Shown piece after piece: positions 33,981 through 42,692 of a stretch of DNA of 64,000 nucleotides; the stretch's first letter is position 1, and each line of letters begins with the position of its first letter. The notes below the pieces were generated by a model. That model was not told where the DNA came from and did not search any database. It saw only the letters and a program-made list of their open reading frames with translations. Source of the stretch: an uncultured Psychrobacter sp. (GTDB lineage: Bacteria; Pseudomonadota; Gammaproteobacteria; Pseudomonadales; Moraxellaceae); NCBI GenBank assembly GCA_947501045.1, contig CANMUI010000006.1, positions 124,001 through 188,000 on the forward strand. Direction: 5' to 3'. Made by a program: the position numbers and the translations under genes.

Positions 33981-36300
33981 AGACGCCCATACCAAGCTTG
34001 ATAAACGTGTGCAACGCTGGATATTTAACCAAGGCTGGCATGGACTGCGCGAAGTACAAGCCAAAGCCATTGCGCCCATCTTATCAGGGCAAACGGACGT
34101 GCTTATCAGTGCAGCAACAGCTGCGGGTAAAACAGAAGCTTTCTTTTTACCTGCTTGTAGCGCTATCGCTCATCAAGATAAAGGTGTCGGTATTCTTTAT
34201 ATTAGCCCGCTAAAAGCGCTGATTAACGACCAGTATCGACGCTTGCAAAGTCTAGCGGAGCTGCTCGATATGCAAGTGACGCCTTGGCATGGTGATAGTC
34301 TACAGAGTAAAAAGAAGCAACAGAAAAAGTCGCCATCAGGTATTATTTTGATTACCCCTGAGTCGCTTGAGTCTTTACTGGTACGAGATGCAGGCTGGGT
34401 GAAACAAGCTTTTAGTGAGCTCAAATATATTGTCATTGACGAATTTCATGCGTTCTTGGGTAGCGAGCGTGGACAGCATCTATTGTCACTGTTGACCCGT
34501 CTTGAGCATGTGGCTGGACGGTTAGACGCGCCTATTCCACGAGTGGCATTAAGTGCAACTTTGGGGAATTTAGAAACCGTTCCTTTATCGCTACGTCCTA
34601 ATAACGCCTTACCTTGTGTGATTATTGAAGACACTGAATCGACCGCAAGCGTTAAAGTTCAGCTAAAAGGGTATGTACAGCCTAGTCAGATAAGACAAGC
34701 GGCGCAAAGTAATGATAATGACGCTGAAACCGATTCTGAAAGCAATAATGCTACGGATGAAAGTTTTGCAGGTATTGGGGTTGAGAGTACTGATACTGAA
34801 GACACTAGTGTAGATGTTCCGTATGATACTCAAACACAAATATGCACAGATTTATATCGCTTCTGCCGTGGCGGTAATCATCTTATCTTTGCTAATAGCC
34901 GTAAGCGTACCGAACTGATAGCCACGATGCTAAGTGAGAAGTGTGAGCATAATCTGGTTCCTAATGAGTTTTTCCCCCATCATGGCTCACTAGCGAAAGA
35001 GTTAAGAGAAGGTTTAGAGCAGCGCTTGCAAAAGGATGATTTGCCAACTACCGCCGTCTGTACGATGACTTTGGAGCTAGGTATCGATATTGGTAAAGTC
35101 GATTCTGTCGTGCAAGTGACCGCACCGCATTCGGTTTCAAGCTTGCGGCAACGACTGGGACGCTCGGGTAGGCGAGGCGGTTCATCAGTGCTACGTATGC
35201 TTATCACCGAGCAACAAATCGATGTCAATACCAGTTTGGTGGATAGACTACGCTTAGAGCTGGTGCAGTCAATGGCGATGATACGATTGCTTATCGCGAG
35301 CAAATGGTTTGAGCCCGCCGATACTTCACTCTATCACTTTTCAACACTATTGCATCAAGTGCTAGCAACTATTGGTCAATGGGGCGGTATCCGCGCCGAC
35401 CAAATTTATACCTTGCTATGCCGACAAGGGCCTTTTCAAAAGATAACGCCAGCTCATTTCAAATCCTTATTAGCACAAATGGGCGCGATGCAACTGATTA
35501 CCCAGCTTGGCAATCAGCAACTGGTATTAGGAATAGTAGGCGAGTGTATCGTTGGTCACTATACCTTTTATGCGGTGTTTAAAACGCCAGAGGAATATCG
35601 TCTTGTGGCTGGTAGTAAAACGCTGGGCACGCTACCTGTTACAACTGTGCTCATACCTAAACAGTACATCATTTTTGGCGGTAGACGCTGGCAAGTAACA
35701 GATATTGATATGGATAAAAAAGTCGTCTATGTCGTTGCCGCTAAAGGTGGCGGTGTGCCTCCCGCTTTTGACAGTGGCAGTTTATCGATACATGATAGAG
35801 TGCGCCAAGAGATGTATGACATATTAAGTAGTGGCGATTACCGTATTTTAGTTGGCGATAAAAAAGTCGATTTCGCTGACAAAACAGCACGCGAGCTGTT
35901 CGCAGAAAGCCTTGATACTTTTAATAGGTGTCAACTGCGTCATCGTCCGCTTATAGATCAAGACGGCAATACTTATATCTTTATGTGGCGCGGTGATAAA
36001 GTTGTCAACACCTTAGCAGCTCTGCTGATACAGCATGATTTCTCCACTGAGAGCTATGCCGGCGTGATATGTGTTAATAAAACCAATTCGGTGCAAGTTG
36101 TAAGATTCTTACAAGCTTTAACCCATAAACCTTTGCCATCTGCGACTGAGCTTGCTGAAAAGGTACCGAATAAAATGATTGAAAAGTTTGATGAATACCT
36201 ACCTGAGGATTTACTAAATCTTGGCTATGGTGCAAAAACCTTTGATATTGAGGGTCTTAGTGAATGGTTACATCTATTGTTTGAAAGAGAGGTGTACTGA
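33976..36300 (+). CDS. DEAD/DEAH-box superfamily 2 helicase, Lhr/BrxHI-like
   Basis: A 774-aa ATP-dependent helicase, third gene of the TerB-DUF2791 operon. Motifs: Q-like GLREVQAKAI, Walker A AATAAGKT at 46-53, YISPLKALINDQ (Ia), TPESLESLL (Ib), DEFH (motif II), ALSATLGN (III), LELGIDIGKVDSVVQ (V) and QRLGRSGRRGG (VI), then a C-terminal region of about 350 residues as in Lhr-type enzymes. An acidic Asn/Ser/Asp-rich insert lies between the two RecA domains. The start is taken as TTG 33976 with GAGAGG at 33963-33968; no ATG exists before motif I. BrxHI of type 2 BREX is the closest analogue in context. Confidence 0.85.
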   Translation: MRDAHTKLDKRVQRWIFNQGWHGLREVQAKAIAPILSGQTDVLISAATAAGKTEAFFLPACSAIAHQDKGVGILYISPLKALINDQYRRLQSLAELLDMQVTPWHGDSLQSKKKQQKKSPSGIILITPESLESLLVRDAGWVKQAFSELKYIVIDEFHAFLGSERGQHLLSLLTRLEHVAGRLDAPIPRVALSATLGNLETVPLSLRPNNALPCVIIEDTESTASVKVQLKGYVQPSQIRQAAQSNDNDAETDSESNNATDESFAGIGVESTDTEDTSVDVPYDTQTQICTDLYRFCRGGNHLIFANSRKRTELIATMLSEKCEHNLVPNEFFPHHGSLAKELREGLEQRLQKDDLPTTAVCTMTLELGIDIGKVDSVVQVTAPHSVSSLRQRLGRSGRRGGSSVLRMLITEQQIDVNTSLVDRLRLELVQSMAMIRLLIASKWFEPADTSLYHFSTLLHQVLATIGQWGGIRADQIYTLLCRQGPFQKITPAHFKSLLAQMGAMQLITQLGNQQLVLGIVGECIVGHYTFYAVFKTPEEYRLVAGSKTLGTLPVTTVLIPKQYIIFGGRRWQVTDIDMDKKVVYVVAAKGGGVPPAFDSGSLSIHDRVRQEMYDILSSGDYRILVGDKKVDFADKTARELFAESLDTFNRCQLRHRPLIDQDGNTYIFMWRGDKVVNTLAALLIQHDFSTESYAGVICVNKTNSVQVVRFLQALTHKPLPSATELAEKVPNKMIEKFDEYLPEDLLNLGYGAKTFDIEGLSEWLHLLFEREVY

Positions 36301-36325
36301 AACTCAGCTCTCTACTATTTTAATC

Positions 36326-36543
36326 TTAATGCCCAACCGTTTTTGAGAACACATTAATCACAAACACTCCGCCAATAATCAGCATAATACCTATCACCGC
36401 TGGTAGATCAATGCTTTGCTTAATTTTAGCGTCGTTGGTATCAGCTTAGTAAATGACTTAGACCTCATTAAAAAAGTCGTACCCATCACCACAAAGATAA
36501 TCGCTAACATTAAGAAGCTATAACCAACCAAAATGGAATTCAT
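36326..36543 (-). pseudogene. Internally deleted emrE-type small multidrug resistance gene
   Basis: On the minus strand ATG 36543 opens an EmrE-like first helix (SILVGYSFLMLAIIFVVMGT, then SFTKLIP). A frameshift follows, and a different frame carries an EmrE-like end (LPAVIGIMLIIGGVFVINVFS, closing with stop at 36326-36328). Helices two and three are missing; the span is 218 bp instead of about 330 and not a multiple of three. A deletion therefore removed the middle. It accounts for most of the 319-bp spacer between the helicase and the LysR gene; the rest (36544-36619) is AT-rich promoter-like sequence. Confidence 0.7.
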
Positions 36544-36619
36544 ATAATAGATGTCCTGCTATTAAACAAAATACTGTACATTATAAGCCATAAAATACAA
36601 TGAGTAAGAAAGTACAGTC

Positions 36620-37567
36620 ATGAAAACAGATACTAATAACCCGCTAACCTTTCGAAAATACCCCTCAACGACAGCGCTGCAATGCTTTGAGACCGCAGCT
36701 AGGCATTTAAGCTTTACCAATGCCGCGCAAGAGATGCACATGACTCAAAGCGCTATTAGTAAACAAGTCGCGCAGTTAGAGGAGATGTTAAATATTGCGC
36801 TTTTTTATCGTACCCCGCAGCGTATCTCACTGACGCCTGCTGGCAAGGCTTATTATCTTGAAGTGCTCAGTATCCTTAAACATATCGAGGTGGCAACCAC
36901 TAATTTGATGTCGCACAGTGATAACACTGAGGTGCTCAAAATCGTCTCGTATCCAACGCTTTGCTCGCGCTGGCTGCTTCCAGCTCTCAGCGGCTTTAGT
37001 CAGACTTATCCATTAATTAATTTAGATATTAGAGAGCAGGCGGGGCCGTTTTTCTCCGAAGATCAGAATGCTGATGTTGCTTTTTTATACGGCGATGGTA
37101 TTTGGGCAGGGATGGAGGCAATCAAACTGTTTGATGAGTACAGTGTCGCCGTTTGCCAGCCTGAATACTTGCAGAATAAAAACCTTAATGCAGGCACTAT
37201 GGATAATTTCACACTGCTACAATTAAGCTCTCGTCCTAGCGCTTGGTACGAGTATTTTAAACAGCAAGATATTAGTATGGATGGCACCTTTGTCGGGCCG
37301 CGTTTTGATACTTTTCACGCTTGTATAGCTGCAGCTTTGCTAGGTTATGGAGTAGCCTTAGTGCCGCTGCGTTTGGTCGAGCCTGAGCTGCAGACTGGCT
37401 CACTGGTCATGGCGTGGGATTATGCGGCAAAGGGGCGGGGGGCTTATTACTTTTGTTATCCGTTGTCCTTGGGTCGGTCGCATAAAGTAAAAGTGCTACA
37501 AGAATGGATTACTCATTATCTTAAAACTTCGGATCATGATAAAAAAGAGCTTAAAATTACTTTTTAA
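36620..37567 (+). CDS. LysR-type transcriptional regulator (GcvA-like), probable regulator of lysine catabolism
   Basis: A 315-aa regulator with a helix-turn-helix at about residues 18-75 (ALQCFETAARHLSFTNAAQE, MTQSAISKQVAQLEE) and an effector-binding domain with the GcvA-group endings (ALLGYGVALVPLRLVEPEL, YYFCYP). It precedes hglS and amaB on the same strand, separated by 260 bp, so a role in pipecolate/aminoadipate gene control is likely by position. ATG 36620 has weak AGTAAG upstream. Confidence 0.85.
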   Translation: MKTDTNNPLTFRKYPSTTALQCFETAARHLSFTNAAQEMHMTQSAISKQVAQLEEMLNIALFYRTPQRISLTPAGKAYYLEVLSILKHIEVATTNLMSHSDNTEVLKIVSYPTLCSRWLLPALSGFSQTYPLINLDIREQAGPFFSEDQNADVAFLYGDGIWAGMEAIKLFDEYSVAVCQPEYLQNKNLNAGTMDNFTLLQLSSRPSAWYEYFKQQDISMDGTFVGPRFDTFHACIAAALLGYGVALVPLRLVEPELQTGSLVMAWDYAAKGRGAYYFCYPLSLGRSHKVKVLQEWITHYLKTSDHDKKELKITF

Positions 37568-37827
37568 CGACAACCACGATTCTATTGTCAATTGACCAAA
37601 AAATTTGGGCTTATACTCAGATTTTTTGCGTTTAAGCTCACATTTTTATATTAACAAGATGCAATGACAAAAAGGAATGCAGTCACAACTATTATTCGTT
37701 TGCTGGTTGCCCTAGGTTTTGCTGAAATGGCTGAAATATCTAACGCATTGTGGTTTTGCTTTTAAAATAGATTAATCTTACATTTTGTGCTCTGCTTAAT
37801 ATGTCAGTTTTCAAAAGGATAACAGTT

Positions 37828-39273
37828 ATGGATAACGCTAGTGCTTCTATAAACAGTGCTTTTACAAATAATGATGATTTTATAAGTAGTGATGATATTC
37901 GTCATGAGTTTGCGCTTGCGATGTCCGCCATGTATCAGCAGGAAGTACCGCTTTATGGCGATTTGCTTGATTTGGTTGATGAGGTCAATACAGAGGTGCT
38001 AGCCAAGCAGCCCGATATCAAAGAGCAGCTTGAGTACACAGGAGAGCTTGCAAGATTAAGTATGGAGCGTCATGGTGCCATTAGATTGGGTACAGCGGAT
38101 GAGCTTAGCACGATGCGCCGACTGTTTGCGGTGATGGGCATGTATCCGGTTGGCTATTATGATCTAGCGCCAGCAGGTGTTCCGGTGCATTCTACCGATT
38201 TTCGCGCTATTGATGCAGAGGCGCTAAGTAACAGTCCTTTTCGGGTGTTCACTTCATTATTACGCTTGGATCTTATTACCGATGAGGTGCTTAAGCAGCA
38301 AGCAAAGGCTGCGTTAAGTAAGCGTAAAATATTCACTGACCAAGCAATTGCGCTTATCGACAAGTTCGAATCTCAGGGCGGGTTAAATTTAGCGGACACG
38401 AAACAATTTATCATTGAAGCATTAGAGACATTTCGTTGGCATGAGCAAGCGCCCATTTCAAAAGGTCTGTATCAACAACTTGCCGATCAGCACGCTCTGA
38501 TCGCTGATGTGGTTGGTTTTAAAGGTCCACACATCAATCATTTAACGCCAAGAACCCTAGATATCGATGCGGTACAACAAGGTATGCAGGCGCGCGGTAT
38601 ACCACCTAAAGCTATTATTGAAGGACCACCAAAACGCGACTGTCCTATATTATTAAGACAAACCAGCTTTAAAGCGTTAGAGGAAGCGGTTAGTTTTAAA
38701 AATGAGCAAGGCAGCTATGAGCAAGGTCAGCATACTGCTCGCTTTGGTGAGATCGAACAGCGCGGGGTAGCACTTACGTCTAAGGGTAGGGCGCTTTATG
38801 ATAAATTGCTTAACAAGGCGCGTCATCAGCTAGGCGCGACGCCGAATCAAAATAATGCCTCAGACTATTATGAAATTTTAGCGAAAAGCTTTGCCGCGTT
38901 CCCTGATGATTATCAGACTATGCATGACGAGGGGCTGGCTTATTTTTACTATCAAGCGGTTGAGCAAAGTATCAATGTTGACGCCAAAACTAGACTAGCA
39001 AAAGCAGAGATAACGCAATTAATCAATCAAGGTGCTATTCGTATTGAGCCTATTGTTTATGAAGACTTTTTGCCAGTAAGCGCGGCTGGTATTTTTCAGT
39101 CCAATCTAAAAAACGCTGAGCAAAATGACGAGCCGGGTTATAAAGGTAATTCAAATAAACAAGAGTTTGAGCAAGCGCTAGGAGCTCAGGTCTATGACGA
39201 GCTTGCCTTATACGAGGCCATGCAAGCTCAAAGTCTAAAACAGTGTCTGACGGCAATAGAGCGCTGTGCGTAG
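37828..39273 (+). CDS. hglS: 2-oxoadipate dioxygenase/decarboxylase (DUF1338 family)
   Basis: Converts 2-oxoadipate with O2 to D-2-hydroxyglutarate and CO2, a step of D-lysine/pipecolate catabolism. The 481-aa protein follows the DUF1338/YdcJ family: SMERHGAIRLGTADEL (metal ligand H82), GPHINHLTPRTLDID (second His) and ARFGEIEQRGVALT (Glu ligand), as in the Fe(II)-dependent P. putida enzyme. The frame opens at 37801, but AAAAGGA at 37813-37819 favours ATG 37828. Location next to amaB and near amaA supports the assignment. An unexplained insertion of low complexity (PGYKGNSNKQ) sits near the C-terminus. Confidence 0.85.
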   Translation: MDNASASINSAFTNNDDFISSDDIRHEFALAMSAMYQQEVPLYGDLLDLVDEVNTEVLAKQPDIKEQLEYTGELARLSMERHGAIRLGTADELSTMRRLFAVMGMYPVGYYDLAPAGVPVHSTDFRAIDAEALSNSPFRVFTSLLRLDLITDEVLKQQAKAALSKRKIFTDQAIALIDKFESQGGLNLADTKQFIIEALETFRWHEQAPISKGLYQQLADQHALIADVVGFKGPHINHLTPRTLDIDAVQQGMQARGIPPKAIIEGPPKRDCPILLRQTSFKALEEAVSFKNEQGSYEQGQHTARFGEIEQRGVALTSKGRALYDKLLNKARHQLGATPNQNNASDYYEILAKSFAAFPDDYQTMHDEGLAYFYYQAVEQSINVDAKTRLAKAEITQLINQGAIRIEPIVYEDFLPVSAAGIFQSNLKNAEQNDEPGYKGNSNKQEFEQALGAQVYDELALYEAMQAQSLKQCLTAIERCA

Positions 39274-39419
39274 ATAAATGGTTATTGTTTTTGGTCCATT
39301 CCAAAAAGGAATGAGATTAAGAATTTTATTATTTTGCAACTTTTTGAGCCGTAAGGTAATTTAAAAGGTCTATTAAGAGTGTTATCAAAGGACGTTATCA
39401 ACCACACAAAGGATTGAAT

Positions 39420-40910
39420 ATGATTAAGCAATACATGTCAGCCATGGGCGTCAAAGAAGAACAATATCAACATGGTGATTTTGAAGTGACCACTCCTATT
39501 GATGGCTCAGTCATCGGTAAAATTACCCTAGATAGCGTTGATGACGTTAATACTAAAATACAGAATGCCAAACAAGCTTTTAAAGAGTGGCGCACAGTTC
39601 CTGCTCCTAAGCGTGGTGAGCTGATTCGTCTGCTTGGTGAAGTGCTGCGTGAGCATAAAGAAGATTTGGGCACGTTATTATCTTATGAAGCAGGTAAAAT
39701 CACCGAAGAAGGCCTAGGTGAAGTGCAAGAAATGATCGATATCTGCGACTTTGCAGTCGGAGTGTCGCGCCAGCTCTACGGCTTGACTATTGCCTCAGAG
39801 CGCCCCGGTCATCACATGCGCGAGACTTGGCATCCACTCGGCGTCGTCGGCGTCATCTCTGCCTTTAATTTCCCGGTCGCAGTATGGTCTTGGAATACCG
39901 CTCTTGCTATCGTCTGTGGTAATCCGGTTATTTGGAAACCCTCAGAGAAAGCGCCTTTGGTGGCGCTTGCTTGTCAGGCACTGTTTGAAAAAGCTTTAGC
40001 CAAATTTGGCGACGCTCCTGAACATTTATCGCAAGTGATATTGGGTAAAACCGATATCGGCAATGCCTTAGTCGAACATAAAGACGTGGCCTTAGTCAGT
40101 GCAACCGGTAGCACGCGCATGGGACAAACGGTCGGTCCAAAAGTCGCTGAGCGTTTTGGTAAATGCTTGCTTGAGCTTGGCGGTAACAACGCTATGATTT
40201 TAGCGCCAACCGCAGATCTGGATTTGGCATTACGCGGTATCTTGTTCTCAGCGGTAGGTACTGCCGGTCAGCGCTGTACGACTCTGCGCCGTGTTTTTGT
40301 GCACGAGTCCGTCAAAGACGATATCTTACCACGGGTCAAATCTGCTTATGAGACTGTCAGTATCGGACATCCGCTAGAGGGTAACCTCGTCGGCCCGCTT
40401 ATCGATAAAGACAGTTTCGATAATATGCAAGCCGCGCTCAAAAAAGCCAAAGATGCGGGCGGTAAAGTCATGGGCGGCGAGCGCGTACTGGCAAATAAAT
40501 ACCCTGATGCCTATTACGTCAAACCAGCGATTGTCGAATTTGATGAGCAAAACGATGTAGTAAGAACGGAGACCTTTGCGCCTATTTTATACGTCATGCC
40601 CTATAGTGATTTTGATGAGGCACTCGAGATGCAAAATGACGTGCCCCAAGGGCTGTCATCTTGTGTGTTCACCAACGATTTACGTGAAGCGGAGCTGTTT
40701 TTGAGCGATCGCGGTAGTGACTGCGGTATCGCTAACGTCAATATTGGTACTAGTGGTGCTGAGATCGGAGGTGCGTTTGGCGGTGAAAAAGAAACTGGCG
40801 GCGGCCGCGAATCTGGCTCCGATGCTTGGAAAAATTATATGCGTCGTCAGACCAATACGGTTAATTATTCAACCGAGCTACCACTGGCGCAAGGCATTAA
40901 TTTTGGATAA
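39420..40910 (+). CDS. amaB: L-piperidine-6-carboxylate / 2-aminoadipate semialdehyde dehydrogenase (ALDH7 type)
   Basis: NAD-dependent oxidation of 2-aminoadipate 6-semialdehyde (in equilibrium with piperideine-6-carboxylate) to 2-aminoadipate. The 496-aa protein is ALDH7/antiquitin-like: SAFNFPVAVWSWN, WKPSEKAPL, SATGSTRMGQTV, LELGGNNAMI with the general-base Glu, and the catalytic Cys in GTAGQRCTTLRR. ATG 39420 is preceded by AAAGGA at 39407-39412. It lies 146 bp after hglS and belongs to the same lysine locus as amaA at 42693. Confidence 0.87.
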   Translation: MIKQYMSAMGVKEEQYQHGDFEVTTPIDGSVIGKITLDSVDDVNTKIQNAKQAFKEWRTVPAPKRGELIRLLGEVLREHKEDLGTLLSYEAGKITEEGLGEVQEMIDICDFAVGVSRQLYGLTIASERPGHHMRETWHPLGVVGVISAFNFPVAVWSWNTALAIVCGNPVIWKPSEKAPLVALACQALFEKALAKFGDAPEHLSQVILGKTDIGNALVEHKDVALVSATGSTRMGQTVGPKVAERFGKCLLELGGNNAMILAPTADLDLALRGILFSAVGTAGQRCTTLRRVFVHESVKDDILPRVKSAYETVSIGHPLEGNLVGPLIDKDSFDNMQAALKKAKDAGGKVMGGERVLANKYPDAYYVKPAIVEFDEQNDVVRTETFAPILYVMPYSDFDEALEMQNDVPQGLSSCVFTNDLREAELFLSDRGSDCGIANVNIGTSGAEIGGAFGGEKETGGGRESGSDAWKNYMRRQTNTVNYSTELPLAQGINFG

Positions 40911-41039
40911 TGGTGTTGTTAATACGCTGTACTCAATTACTGGTAATAAGAAGCGTCTAAGTATGTCTTATCGCAATAGATTTCATTTGTGCTCAGACGC
41001 TCTAACAATAACAATGCTTAAGTTGGTTAAAGTTTCTAT

Positions 41040-41095
41040 CAGTAGTGTATTAAAGATAAGCAGCCATCAGTAGTGTATTAAAGATAAGCAGCCAT
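41040..41095. repeat. 28-bp perfect tandem duplication
   Basis: Two adjoining identical 28-bp units starting CAGTAGTGTATTAAAG and ending CAGCCAT, in the 274-bp spacer between amaB and the NhaC-family gene. A recent replication slip is the simplest explanation. Confidence 0.9.
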
Positions 41096-41184
41096 GGATC
41101 GGTTGCAACTATGATAAATGATTAAGATTTAAACCCAATATTACTCTCTACTAGCATTTAGGCCAACACTAAGGAAGGTGTCGC

Positions 41185-42669
41185 ATGCTTGAACCCAGAC
41201 CTCATAATTTTGACCCTAATAGAGATGGCTATGGCCCATCCTCTAGCTTTTTACTCGATATCGCCCCTTTAGTATTGACTGCCATAATCCTCATGGTGCA
41301 GTTCTTCGTATTCAAAGACTTCACGCCGCATATTCCATTAGCTTGCGGTATTTTGATCACCGGTTTGTTTATGAAGCTGCGTGGCCGTGATTGGGAAGGC
41401 ATGGAGGAGCGGTTTTTAAGAGTCATTAAAATAGGTCTGCCGGCGATGATTATTCTGATGGGCGTTGGTATGCTTATCGGATCATGGATCATAGCTGGCA
41501 CAGTTCCGACTATTCTTTATTATGGCTTTAGTATTTTTTCTCCGTCCTCGTTTTTATTCTCTGTTTGTATTATCTGCGCCATTATCTCTGTCGCTACAGG
41601 TACTTCGTGGGGAACGGTAGGTACGGTTGGACTTGCAATGATGGGCATCGGCGTTGGGCTAGGTATTCCGGCGCATTTTACTGGCGGAGCTATTGTCTCC
41701 GGCGCGTTTTTTGGCGATAAAATGTCGCCTTTGTCAGACACCACTAACCTGACGCCTGCCGCCGCTGGCGTCGAGCTTTGGGATCATATTCGCGGCATGC
41801 TACCAACCACCGTTCCTGCCATGATTGTCGCTTTGGCTATTTACGCGTGGATTGGCATGGGCTATGGCGATGACAGTATTGATCTGTCATCAATTCAAGC
41901 TTTGCAAACCAACTTGGCTGACAATTACAACTTAAGCATTATTACTTTACTGCCAGCTCTGGTAGTAATTGTCGCCGCCGTTATGAAAATGCCAGCTATA
42001 CCTACTGTTTTAAGCGGTGTGGTTGTAGCGTCGCTCATCGCGTTTTTTATGCAAGGGGTAGGGGTTAGCGATATTTTTAATGTATTGCAAAATGGCTTTG
42101 TTAGTGAGACTGGCTTTGAGGTGGTTGATCAGCTGCTCTCAAAGGGTGGCGTCATGTCGATGACTTGGGTCATTACCTTGACTATCTTTGCCCTAGCATT
42201 TATCGGCTCGCTTGAACATTACGGTACGCTCAAAGCGATCATGGTAAAAATAAATAAAGTAGTAAAGTCGCGTTTAAGTCTGATTTTAACCACTTATGCT
42301 AGTGTTTTGGGCGTCGGTACGTTGATAGGCGATGTTTACACCACGCTAGTGCTGCCTGGACGCTTATTAAAAGATAAGTACAAAGAGATGGGTTATAAGC
42401 GCACGACACTGACACGCTCCATTGAAGATAGCGGGACGCTGTTATCGCCGCTTATCCCTTGGAACATGGGCGGCAGCTTCGTCGCTGCGACACTTGGTAT
42501 AGCCACATTAACCTATGCCCCCTTTGCTTTTGCTTGTTGGTTATCACCTCTATTTGGACTGCTATGGGCATTTACCAATAAGTTTATACCGCGCGAGGAA
42601 CCATCAAAAGAAGGTATTGATTCTGCTTCTTCTGTAAATATGGACTCTACTGTTGATAAAGCATCGTAG
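41185..42669 (+). CDS. NhaC-family Na+/H+ antiporter
   Basis: A 494-aa inner-membrane protein with about 11-12 hydrophobic helices and the NhaC-family core ATGTSWGTVGTVGLAM, GAFFGDKMSPLSDTTNL and LIPWNMGGSFVA. The family exchanges Na+ for H+, and some members exchange organic acids (for example malate/lactate). Its position between amaB and amaA, 23 bp before amaA, is unusual for a plain pH-homeostasis antiporter and hints at transport linked to pipecolate or aminoadipate; that is inference. AAGGAAGG at 41171-41178 fixes ATG 41185. Confidence 0.83.
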   Translation: MLEPRPHNFDPNRDGYGPSSSFLLDIAPLVLTAIILMVQFFVFKDFTPHIPLACGILITGLFMKLRGRDWEGMEERFLRVIKIGLPAMIILMGVGMLIGSWIIAGTVPTILYYGFSIFSPSSFLFSVCIICAIISVATGTSWGTVGTVGLAMMGIGVGLGIPAHFTGGAIVSGAFFGDKMSPLSDTTNLTPAAAGVELWDHIRGMLPTTVPAMIVALAIYAWIGMGYGDDSIDLSSIQALQTNLADNYNLSIITLLPALVVIVAAVMKMPAIPTVLSGVVVASLIAFFMQGVGVSDIFNVLQNGFVSETGFEVVDQLLSKGGVMSMTWVITLTIFALAFIGSLEHYGTLKAIMVKINKVVKSRLSLILTTYASVLGVGTLIGDVYTTLVLPGRLLKDKYKEMGYKRTTLTRSIEDSGTLLSPLIPWNMGGSFVAATLGIATLTYAPFAFACWLSPLFGLLWAFTNKFIPREEPSKEGIDSASSVNMDSTVDKAS

Positions 42670-42692
42670 GTCAAGGATAAGGGAAGTTAACA

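Noticed and set aside
32597..36300. Type 2 BREX locus
   Set aside because: Only BrxD-like and BrxHI-like genes are present; no pglX methylase, pglZ or brxC could be found, and a TerB-domain gene takes the first position.
40717..41073. Plus-strand reading frame overlapping the end of amaB
   Set aside because: It runs out of frame through conserved ALDH sequence and through half of the 28-bp duplication; no protein-like features or ribosome site.
41040..41095. Attachment site of a mobile element
   Set aside because: The two units touch each other and no integrase or transposase gene lies nearby; slippage explains it.
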